In this document: positions 9,088-15,322 of the stretch, in pieces
Numbering within the stretch: the first letter of the stretch is position 1
How the letters are laid out: each line of letters starts with the position of its first letter
Assembly (NCBI GenBank): GCA_023257325.1
Contig: JALRCP010000081.1
Span: forward strand, 1-24,733
Direction of reading: 5' to 3'
DNA from: Polynucleobacter sp.
Lineage (GTDB): Bacteria > Pseudomonadota > Gammaproteobacteria > Burkholderiales > Burkholderiaceae
Length of the DNA: 24,733 nucleotides
Program-made: the position numbers and the translations under genes
Notes under the pieces: model-generated
What the model was told of the DNA's origin: nothing
Database searches by the model: none
The model's input: the letters and a program-made list of their open reading frames with translations, nothing else

Positions 9088-9113
9088 GAACTGAAAGCCT
9101 TTGCGAATGAATC

Positions 9114-9140
9114 ATTGAACAAAAGTTCTAAACGTTCAAT
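9114..9140 (-). promoter_or_regulatory. Inverted repeat between TPR gene and response regulator
   Basis: Perfect 7-bp arms ATTGAAC (9114-9120) and GTTCAAT (9134-9140) flank a further GTTC at 9125-9128, giving two GTTC copies spaced 9 bases apart plus a GAAC. It could be an operator for the response regulator or a weak attenuator; no U-tract follows. The sequence is seen; the role is speculative. Confidence 0.3.
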
Positions 9141-9790
9141 TATTTACGCTTTTCAGCTATTTTTTCAAGCAATTGATTGATTTCTTTGCGTCGACCCTCA
9201 TCCGCCACTTGTCGACCAGCCCGATTAGGAGCTTGGAGCGCCTTACGCAAGGATTTTTCTGCACCAACTAAATCGCCGCTACGGAATAAAAAATCACCTA
9301 AGAAGTAGTTAGGGTCAATGCCGTCAGGATTGATAGACAGCCCTTTTTTAAGATATTCAGCGGCTTTTTTGTCATCACCAAAACCGATTGGCCATCCAGG
9401 TACTTGGTAATACAGTGATCCTAAACTGGTATAGGCTGAACCATCTAAGGCATTGGGGTTAAGCTCTAAAGCCTTTTCAAAATTCTTTTTAGCATTTTTG
9501 ACATGACCTAAAGCGCCCAAGCCTCCTTTGGCGCCGGCATAACTTGATTCAATGATGCCGTACCAAATCATGGTTTCTGCGCGCGTAGGATATTTAGCTG
9601 ACATTTTTTCAGCTTCTTTAATGAGAACTTCAAAACCTTTCTCATGCTGGTTGGCTGGACTGAGATATTTCACTTTTTCCCATTCTTGCTGTAAACGCAA
9701 TACATCTTCTTCAATGCCAGCGTATGCACTCACACTCACTGCTGTGAGCATTAAAAAAAGAGTGGTACTTAATTTTTGAAAAACATTCAT
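9140..9790 (-). CDS. Exported tetratricopeptide-repeat protein
   Basis: A 216-residue protein with an N-terminal signal peptide (hydrophobic core, likely cleavage after SVSAYA near residue 24), so it is probably periplasmic. Two or more TPR-like helical hairpins are visible: AKKNFEKALELNPNA..., KAAEYLKKGLSINPDG..., GAEKSLRKALQAPN. TPR proteins bind partners and have no enzymatic activity of their own. I chose ATG 9790, which has GAGG six bases upstream. A GTG at 9802, overlapping the upstream TGA by four bases, would add four residues. It is the fifth gene of the hemolysin/ligase/oxidase/SDR run. Its place there suggests a role in export or in holding the pathway together at the envelope, but nothing in the sequence proves that. 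Confidence 0.85.
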   Translation of the reverse strand: MNVFQKLSTTLFLMLTAVSVSAYAGIEEDVLRLQQEWEKVKYLSPANQHEKGFEVLIKEAEKMSAKYPTRAETMIWYGIIESSYAGAKGGLGALGHVKNAKKNFEKALELNPNALDGSAYTSLGSLYYQVPGWPIGFGDDKKAAEYLKKGLSINPDGIDPNYFLGDFLFRSGDLVGAEKSLRKALQAPNRAGRQVADEGRRKEINQLLEKIAEKRK

Positions 9791-9798
9791 ATAAAACC

Positions 9799-10590
9799 TC
9801 ACTTAGAAAGATATTTTTTGATGATAGGCAATTGCTTGCCAATCCCTTGATCGGGCAGTTTAGGGAATAGATGATTGAGCAGTACAAAAAAGGATTCTTT
9901 GAAGCCCAATTTCTTCTCCCAAGCGTTGCTTGATAAAAAACGAATGAATTCTTGAGCAACCCATTCAGGAGTATCTGATTGGGTCCCAAGCTCTTGATTC
10001 ATTTGAACCACTGAATCTGTGTTGATACTTGTCTGAGTCGCTCGTGGAGAAAAATATTTGACTGAAACAGAAGTGTCCGAAAGTTCACGCCGCAAAGCCT
10101 GAGAAAAACCTCTTAGGCCAAACTTGCTGGCACAGTAGCTTGAAAATCCTGGGAATCCTAAATATCCAAAAATAGAACCCACGTTCACGATTTGAGAAGG
10201 CTCTTTTTTCAAAAGAGGTAACAAGGACTGCGTCAACAAGATGGGCGCCACTAAATTGGTTTGCAATAAATGGCCAATGTCATCTTTGGATTGGTGTTCA
10301 AACGACTGAAAACGGCTAATGCCTGCGTTGTTAATCAGTAAATTCAAGCCCCCCTTGGATTCTGCCAAGTCAAATAGCTGTTTTGCAGTGTCTGGATTTG
10401 AAATATCTCCAGCCAACACTTCAACATGTGTATTGGATGAGGCCAAACTAGCTTTTAAAGCAGCAAGTTTTTGGGTGTCACGCCCTTGCAAAATTAACAT
10501 CTGGCAGTGCGGAGCCAATGCTTTTGCAATGGCTTGTCCAATGCCGCCTGTGGCACCGGTGATGATGGCTTTGTACTGAGGATTTGACAT
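9799..10590 (-). CDS. Short-chain dehydrogenase/reductase
   Basis: A 263-residue classical SDR that should use NAD(P)H to reduce a ketone or oxidise an alcohol. The Rossmann motif TGATGGIG is at 11-18, the structural NNAG at 87-90, and the catalytic Ser139, Tyr152 and Lys156 (SSYCASKFG) are all present. The C-terminal ~50 residues (after residue 215) are hydrophobic/basic and longer than the minimal SDR, which may allow membrane contact (inference). It starts two bases after the stop of the di-iron oxidase gene and runs into the TPR gene, so it sits in the middle of a tightly packed operon. The substrate is unknown; given its neighbours it may process a product of the acyl ligase and oxidase. 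Confidence 0.92.
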   Translation of the reverse strand: MSNPQYKAIITGATGGIGQAIAKALAPHCQMLILQGRDTQKLAALKASLASSNTHVEVLAGDISNPDTAKQLFDLAESKGGLNLLINNAGISRFQSFEHQSKDDIGHLLQTNLVAPILLTQSLLPLLKKEPSQIVNVGSIFGYLGFPGFSSYCASKFGLRGFSQALRRELSDTSVSVKYFSPRATQTSINTDSVVQMNQELGTQSDTPEWVAQEFIRFLSSNAWEKKLGFKESFFVLLNHLFPKLPDQGIGKQLPIIKKYLSK

Positions 10591-10592
10591 GG

Positions 10593-11261
10593 TTATCCGA
10601 TAAGGGAGGTTGCTTGGGTAGGAATACTTCTAAAAATATCACCGTAGAGCTTATAAAAGTTCTTGGCACAATGGATGATGGTTTCTTGATCAGCGGGGTT
10701 GGTGACTTGATTCATCAAGCTTTCAAAAAATTTCACATGCTCCAAATCAAGACTGCCATGAGAATTCAGGTAGCTAAAAGCTGTTGGAGGTAAATTTAGG
10801 CTGCCTTTGATGGCGCTGGCCGCATTGGTAGCAATGGCAATGCTTGTACCTTCTAGAACGTGCACCATGCCAAAAAATCCGATGGGATTGCCGCGGTCAA
10901 TTTGATGGTAGGCATAAGCCACCATCATTTCAGTACTGATGTGAGGTTTGGATATTCTGACTTTTTCTGCATCTGCACCACAGGCAGCGATGTCCGACAG
11001 AATCCACTCCTCATGACCAATCTCTTCTTCAATGTATTCAGCGATGGCTGTTCTTAACCAATTGTGCTGATCAGTTAAACGTGAGCCGCATGCCATCAAC
11101 AGAGGTACCGTATGTTTCACGTGATGAAAGGCTTGCGTTAAGAAGTCAATGTATTGCTTTTTTTCAATCTCGCCCATCAAAGCTGCTTGAATGATGGGGG
11201 CAGAAAATAATTCATCGCGATCTTTTTCAGTGGCTGTTTGTAAAGTATTAAAAAAATTCAA
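10593..11261 (-). CDS. Haem-oxygenase-like di-iron oxidase (UndA/TenA-like)
   Basis: A 222-residue all-helical protein of the 'iron-containing redox enzyme' (Haem_oxygenas_2) group. The ligand pattern of di-iron members such as UndA is complete: Glu80-x2-His83 (EEEIGHEE), Glu137 (HVLEGT), and His168-x3-Asp172-x2-His175 (HGSLDLEH). Family members use O2 to oxidise or cleave fatty acids or amino acids; UndA makes terminal alkenes. I start it at TTG 11261 because GGAG (11268-11271) lies six bases upstream; ATG 11300 would overlap the ligase gene by 26 bases. It is placed between an acyl ligase and an SDR, which points to an acyl-derived substrate (inference). Automatic pipelines sometimes label such proteins TenA or transcriptional regulators, which the ligand set argues against. 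Confidence 0.85.
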   Translation of the reverse strand: MNFFNTLQTATEKDRDELFSAPIIQAALMGEIEKKQYIDFLTQAFHHVKHTVPLLMACGSRLTDQHNWLRTAIAEYIEEEIGHEEWILSDIAACGADAEKVRISKPHISTEMMVAYAYHQIDRGNPIGFFGMVHVLEGTSIAIATNAASAIKGSLNLPPTAFSYLNSHGSLDLEHVKFFESLMNQVTNPADQETIIHCAKNFYKLYGDIFRSIPTQATSLIG

Positions 11262-11267
11262 GGGATA

Positions 11268-11271
11268 CTCC
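11268..11271 (-). promoter_or_regulatory. Shine-Dalgarno deciding a TTG start
   Basis: GGAG on the minus strand, six bases before TTG 11261, lies just past the stop (11275-11277) of the ligase gene. It is the only good ribosome site near the start of the di-iron oxidase gene and favours the rare TTG start over upstream ATG codons inside the ligase gene. Confidence 0.65.
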
Positions 11272-11274
11272 GTT

Positions 11275-12750
11275 TTAATGATGTGTGGAATAGATGGCAT
11301 CCAGTTCCTCTTGGTACTGATTGAGGATGGCCTCACGCTTAGGTCGCCCATTCGCTGTTGCTAAACCATTGCTTACAGTGAATGGTTCTTTGGCAACAAT
11401 GTAATGACCCATTTGGGCGTAATCAGGTAGGGATTGATTGACTTGTTTAATCGCGTTCTCAATTTCATTGGGGGTAACTGCGGTACCGTTAGGCACAATC
11501 AGGGCACACAATTCAGGCTGACAATCGCCAACCACCATTGCCTGTGCAATGCCAGGTATTCCCATTAAAAGAGATTCTGGCCATTCAGGTGAAACATTGC
11601 GACCAAAGCTGGTGATGAGGACATTCTTTTTTCGACCATTGATGAACAAAAATCCTTCCTCATCTAAATACCCCAAATCACCTGTTGCAACCCAATTATC
11701 GGAAGACGAAGTTTGATTGAGGTAGTGGGTAGAAGTATTGCAGTGAATTTGGATTTCACCGTCAGATGCAATTCGAATGGCACGATTAGGCAGTGGCTTT
11801 CCTGCGCTTCCAATCTTGTCGCTGATTGGAGTATTCAGTGAGACCACAGATGCACACTCAGACAAGCCATAGCCTTCGTAAACAGGGATTCCTAATTCAC
11901 GAGCTGTTTGAATCAAATCTGGAGATGTTTTAGAACCTCCCACAGCAACAAATTTTAGAGTTTTAAGGCGCGCATCCGAAGACGTGCAATGAGAAACAAT
12001 CGCTTGCAGCATTTGAGGCAACAGGATGATGCTTTCAGCTTGAGTCTGCTCAATCGCTTCAATGCATTGAGTGGCATTAAATTGACTCGATCCGTGAAGG
12101 CCCACCTGGTGCAGAGGTAAGCAAATATTCTCGGCCCCCATGAGAAGCGCTGTATAAACTCCCGCCACGTTTTCTAATAAAACTGACAAAGGCAACACAT
12201 TCAGATGTTTTTTGATGTACAGCGATTGCAAAGAATCTTTTAAAGCAATTGCCACTTCCCGTTGATGTTGACTGCTTAGGCAAACCCCTTTCGGTTCAGA
12301 AGTGGTGCCTGAAGTAAACGTCACTTTTTGTACATGACTTAAATTGGGTTGTGCAGACATGCTTGAAAGAATGCTGACTCGCTCGAACAATTGAAGTGTG
12401 CCTGAGTATTCATTTTTAAAGATGAACCCCAGATTTCTGGCATGTTCCTCTTTAGCAACGAAGATTGCTTGCATGCCAGTACTTTGAATGGTGTGAATCC
12501 ACTGGGTCGGTGTAAAAAATCCTGGTAGAGGAATCAGGGCGATGCCCAATTGGTGGCATGCTAAATCAATCGCAATCCACTCTAAGGAGTTATCTGCTAA
12601 AACACCCACAGGTGCGGCAGGATTTTTGCGCGCAAGTAGTGCTTGGGTCAGTTGCTCGACTTTGTTTTGAAGCGCATTCAAGTCCCAGCTTTCATCTAAT
12701 GATGAAAGCAGAGTTTGATTGCTTGGTAAATCATTAAGCCAGTTGTGCAT
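11275..12750 (-). CDS. AMP-dependent acyl ligase (ANL superfamily)
   Basis: A 491-residue adenylate-forming enzyme expected to activate a carboxylic acid as acyl-AMP and pass it to CoA or another acceptor. Motifs seen: the P-loop TSGTTSEPKG (146-155), YEGYGLSE (291-298), TGD (356-358) and INGRKKNVLITSFG following it. The final A10 motif reads ANGRPKR (466-472), where most ligases have GK-x-KR, so the usual catalytic Lys position appears to be Arg with a Lys two residues later. The start ATG 12750 lies within the end of the hemolysin-like gene (17-base overlap); a TTG at 12771 would also be in frame. The overlap and strand show one operon with the neighbouring oxidase and SDR. Substrate unknown; a fatty or aryl acid is plausible. 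Confidence 0.9.
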   Translation of the reverse strand: MHNWLNDLPSNQTLLSSLDESWDLNALQNKVEQLTQALLARKNPAAPVGVLADNSLEWIAIDLACHQLGIALIPLPGFFTPTQWIHTIQSTGMQAIFVAKEEHARNLGFIFKNEYSGTLQLFERVSILSSMSAQPNLSHVQKVTFTSGTTSEPKGVCLSSQHQREVAIALKDSLQSLYIKKHLNVLPLSVLLENVAGVYTALLMGAENICLPLHQVGLHGSSQFNATQCIEAIEQTQAESIILLPQMLQAIVSHCTSSDARLKTLKFVAVGGSKTSPDLIQTARELGIPVYEGYGLSECASVVSLNTPISDKIGSAGKPLPNRAIRIASDGEIQIHCNTSTHYLNQTSSSDNWVATGDLGYLDEEGFLFINGRKKNVLITSFGRNVSPEWPESLLMGIPGIAQAMVVGDCQPELCALIVPNGTAVTPNEIENAIKQVNQSLPDYAQMGHYIVAKEPFTVSNGLATANGRPKREAILNQYQEELDAIYSTHH

Positions 12751-13363
12751 AACCCGAGGCAATATCACCAAACATCACTTCTGGCTCGGTGCTGTAATAG
12801 TTGCCCCATAGCTGACCGGCATCTGGCAATCTTTTGGGGTCTGCTTTAGCCAAAGACACCAGTTGAATGCCTAGGCGCTTAAATGAGTTCAGTAAGTTTC
12901 TAGTCGCCGTAAAAGCAACCCATTTGTAACCTTGCTCATGCAAATAACGGGTCATGTTGATAATCAATGTGCGACCAGCCCCTGCATGAATGGCTGCTAA
13001 ATTGCCAACTTCAATGATTTGACTGCGCAACACGTTTTCTTGAACATGCGCGGCAATGTCCATTTCAAGTGGTAAATCTAAATAGGATTCTAAAAATGCT
13101 TTCTTCTTGTCCAAGAAAGAAAATCCAAGAGCAGCTAACCATTGACCACGATCATCTTTGCAGCCGACCAAAATATCGCTGAAATGATGAATATTGGCAC
13201 CATAGGTTTTATAAAAAGTACTTGCAATAAAGCTTTGCAAGCTGGCGCGATCTGGATGATCTTTGGTGACCCATTCAAATTGGTAGCTACTGTCTTCTGA
13301 ACAGAATTCATGACTGAATACTGTATGCTTTGCATGTTGTTGTGAGGTCAAAACAAGAGCCAT
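12734..13363 (-). CDS. Thermostable hemolysin family protein (acetyltransferase-like fold)
   Basis: A 209-residue protein matching the 'thermostable hemolysin' family as I recall it, from EVGNLA (118-123), VAFTATRNLLNSFKRLG (149-165) and the C-terminal LWGNYYSTEPEV. The family name comes from Vibrio delta-VPH; the predicted fold is GNAT-like, so an acyl-transfer role is at least as likely as lysis. No signal peptide is seen. I chose ATG 13363 because AGGA lies about six bases upstream; a longer in-frame start at 13453 adds 30 residues without a ribosome site. It is the first gene of the seven-gene run and overlaps the acyl ligase by 17 bases, suggesting that it acts on the same acyl intermediate (inference). 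Confidence 0.82.
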   Translation of the reverse strand: MALVLTSQQHAKHTVFSHEFCSEDSSYQFEWVTKDHPDRASLQSFIASTFYKTYGANIHHFSDILVGCKDDRGQWLAALGFSFLDKKKAFLESYLDLPLEMDIAAHVQENVLRSQIIEVGNLAAIHAGAGRTLIINMTRYLHEQGYKWVAFTATRNLLNSFKRLGIQLVSLAKADPKRLPDAGQLWGNYYSTEPEVMFGDIASGYAQLA

Positions 13364-13379
13364 TGCTGATCCTTTTTGC

Positions 13380-13407
13380 TTAATATGGGTGTAACAGTAA
13401 AGGTCAA
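13380..13407 (-). promoter_or_regulatory. Candidate promoter of the hemolysin/ligase/oxidase operon
   Basis: On the minus strand TTGACC (13407-13402, five of six matches) and TATTAA (13385-13380, four of six) are separated by 16 bases. The predicted start would leave only about 10 leader bases before the ATG at 13363, which is short, so a promoter further up in 13408-13512 is also possible. Confidence 0.35.
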
Positions 13408-13512
13408 AAATTAAGGCTAAATTAAGAAAACAGGGTTTTTTCAATGATTGCACGATTGAATACTTAAGTCATTGATTGATATAGATTATTTAAATATTTT
13501 GAGGGGTCTTTT

Positions 13513-13971
13513 TTGAGAAAAATTATCTGTTTAGGGCTGTTTTTAATGGCTTCCCAGGTCATGGCCAAGCCTTTGCAAGTGGGGGATGGATATCCCACCA
13601 TTCAACTCAAAGACCAACACGATCAAGCGGTGGTGATCAATGAACAAGTTCAAATGATTCTTTTTGCAGCTGGGAAATCAAGCAGTGAGTTGATGAGTAA
13701 AACATTAGAAGCCTTGCCTGCGAATACACTCAAAGATAAAAAAGCACTCTATGTGGCTGATATCAGCGGTATGCCAGGATTCATCACAAAAATGGTGGCC
13801 ATTCCAAGGATGCAGAAAATGCCTTATTCAATTGGCTTAATTAGGGATGAGGTGGGCCAAGTATTTCCTAAAAAAGACTCGGCCATCACCATCATTCGTT
13901 GGCAGGCTGGCAAGATCGCTGACATCCGTTATGTGACGACACAAGAGGAAATTACCAAAGAATTGCAGTAA
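13513..13971 (+). CDS. Exported thioredoxin-fold-like protein lacking CXXC
   Basis: A 152-residue protein with a signal peptide (cleavage probably after VMA, residue 18). The mature chain opens with VGDGYPTIQLKDQHDQ, the style of AhpC/TlpA-type thioredoxin folds, but where the redox CXXC would be it has FAAGKSSSE (51-59), so thiol-disulphide activity is unlikely. The arrangement resembles YtfJ-type periplasmic proteins (tentative). The start is TTG 13513, with GAGGGG at 13501-13506 six bases upstream. It diverges from the hemolysin-like gene across a 149-base gap, where TTGAAT (13456-13461) and TATAGA (13480-13485) spaced 18 bases form a weak promoter. Function unknown. Confidence 0.8.
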   Translation: MRKIICLGLFLMASQVMAKPLQVGDGYPTIQLKDQHDQAVVINEQVQMILFAAGKSSSELMSKTLEALPANTLKDKKALYVADISGMPGFITKMVAIPRMQKMPYSIGLIRDEVGQVFPKKDSAITIIRWQAGKIADIRYVTTQEEITKELQ

Positions 13972-14033
13972 GTAGCAGTTCTGGCATGAGTTCACGCTTT
14001 GAACAGGTATCAGCACTTAGAAATTATTTATAA

Positions 14034-14062
14034 GTGACCATGAGTCTATTCAGTCTTAAAAT
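14034..14062 (+). promoter_or_regulatory. Candidate promoter upstream of the TTGA repeat
   Basis: GTGACC (14034-14039, four of six) and TAAAAT (14057-14062, five of six) are separated by 17 bases. Transcription from about 14069 would place the whole tetranucleotide repeat in the 5' leader of the DUF4395 gene. Confidence 0.35.
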
Positions 14063-14127
<65 letters not shown>

Positions 14128-14163
14128 ATCAAAAGTCACAGTCCTTGAGTTGGGAGAATGAGT

Positions 14164-14592
14164 ATGTTGCGTTTTGATATTCCGCCGGTGAATGCCAATG
14201 TAGCCAGACTAGAGGCCTTCATCACCTTTTCTTTTTGCTTAATTGCGCTTTTAGGCTTCCCTCACTTGATGCCAATTTTGGCTGTCATGGGATTTGTCAG
14301 AGGATTTTTTGGCCACTACAAGTGCCCATCGCATCGCCTGTTTACCAAAGTCATGAACAGCATGAACATTGCGGGTAAAAAAGAAAATGCGGGCGCCAAA
14401 ATGTTCGCTAACAAAATTTTATTCATTGCGGCGACTGTGGTCTCGATTTTGTTTTATGTAGGCAATGATTTGTGGAAAGTGCCCGCAACAGCTTTGGTCA
14501 TTTTTTCAACACTGGAGTGGCTCTTATCGTTCTGTGTTGCTTGTTGGGCCTATGGATTTTGGTATAAGTTTTTTCCACCTCAATCCAATTAA
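14164..14592 (+). CDS. DUF4395 family membrane protein
   Basis: A 142-residue integral membrane protein with about four hydrophobic segments. It fits DUF4395: the N-terminal VNANVARLEAF segment, a loop with KCPSHRLF, and the C-terminal CVACWAYGFWYKFF, resembling the family's CVGCKLY motif. Cys residues at membrane edges suggest redox or sulphur chemistry, but the family function is not established. I prefer ATG 14164, with GGGAG (14152-14156) seven bases upstream; ATG 14158, two codons earlier, is too close to that site. It is convergent with dnaQ (17-base gap). The leader may contain the TTGA repeat, so its expression could vary with repeat number. Confidence 0.83.
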   Translation: MLRFDIPPVNANVARLEAFITFSFCLIALLGFPHLMPILAVMGFVRGFFGHYKCPSHRLFTKVMNSMNIAGKKENAGAKMFANKILFIAATVVSILFYVGNDLWKVPATALVIFSTLEWLLSFCVACWAYGFWYKFFPPQSN

Positions 14593-14609
14593 GAAAAACC
14601 CCTCTAAGC

Positions 14610-15299
14610 CTAGCTCCACACGGCTGGCTTCTTCGCTGCTTTGGCCAGACCCTCTAAATAAGCTTCATGCGCTTCTTGCTCTTCAATCGTGGCCAGCTGA
14701 ACAACTAACTTAGTGGGTAAGGCTTGGCGTTTGGTTTCGCCACCGTCGCCATCCATGCCACCTAAATCAATCATGAGGTCTTCTTGACCTCGGGTCATCG
14801 CCAAATACACTTCAGCCAACAACTGGGCATCTAGTAAGGCGCCGTGCAAGGTGCGATGGTCGTTGCTAATGGCAAATCGCTCACACAAAGCATCTAGGGA
14901 ATTTCTTTTTCCTGGGAACATGTCTCGCGCTTGTTTTAAGGTGTCGGTGATTTGATGCACATGATCACTGGTGCAACCTCGCTTGAGGAGTCCAAACTCA
15001 GCGTCTAAAAAGCCCACGTCAAAGGGGGCATTGTGAATAATCACTTCAGCACCTTTTAAAAAGGCAATGATTTCATCCGCTACTTCTGCAAAAGTAGGTT
15101 TGTCTGATAAAAATTCAACCGTTAAGCCATGAACGGCGACAGCACCTGGGTCGATATCACGCTGTGGGTTGATGTAGTGATGCAGCTGCTTGCCGGTTAA
15201 ACGACGGTCAATCATTTCAAGGCAACCGATTTCAATGATGCGATCACCCGTAAGCGGGTTCAATCCAGTGGTTTCTGTGTCAAGAATGATTTGGCGCAT
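14610..15299 (-). CDS. dnaQ: DNA polymerase III epsilon subunit (3'-5' proofreading exonuclease)
   Basis: A 229-residue DEDDh exonuclease that proofreads the replicative polymerase. All catalytic residues are present: Asp7 and Glu9 (ILDTETTG), Asp94 (HNAPFD), His152 and Asp157 (LHGALLDAQ). After the nuclease domain, QEDLMI (172-177) is placed like the beta-clamp-binding motif of E. coli epsilon, and the variable C-terminal tail would contact the alpha subunit. In E. coli and many proteobacteria dnaQ lies next to rnhA; here an RND efflux pair stands between them. It begins 23 bases after the pump gene's stop on the same strand and may be partly transcribed from it. Confidence 0.96.
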   Translation of the reverse strand: MRQIILDTETTGLNPLTGDRIIEIGCLEMIDRRLTGKQLHHYINPQRDIDPGAVAVHGLTVEFLSDKPTFAEVADEIIAFLKGAEVIIHNAPFDVGFLDAEFGLLKRGCTSDHVHQITDTLKQARDMFPGKRNSLDALCERFAISNDHRTLHGALLDAQLLAEVYLAMTRGQEDLMIDLGGMDGDGGETKRQALPTKLVVQLATIEEQEAHEAYLEGLAKAAKKPAVWS

Positions 15300-15322
15300 A
15301 AATTTTTCAACGAACCTTTCAT

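Noticed and set aside
9711-9989. 92-codon minus-strand frame across the SDR/TPR junction
   Set aside because: It is out of frame with two well-supported genes and has no protein-like conservation.
12734-13363. Calling the first cassette gene a secreted haemolytic toxin
   Set aside because: There is no signal peptide, and the sequence pattern and enzyme-rich operon fit an acyltransferase-like protein better; only the family name suggests lysis.
13364-13453. Upstream start that would add 30 residues to the hemolysin-family protein
   Set aside because: There is no ribosome site at that start, whereas ATG 13363 has AGGA at good spacing and matches the family N-terminus better.
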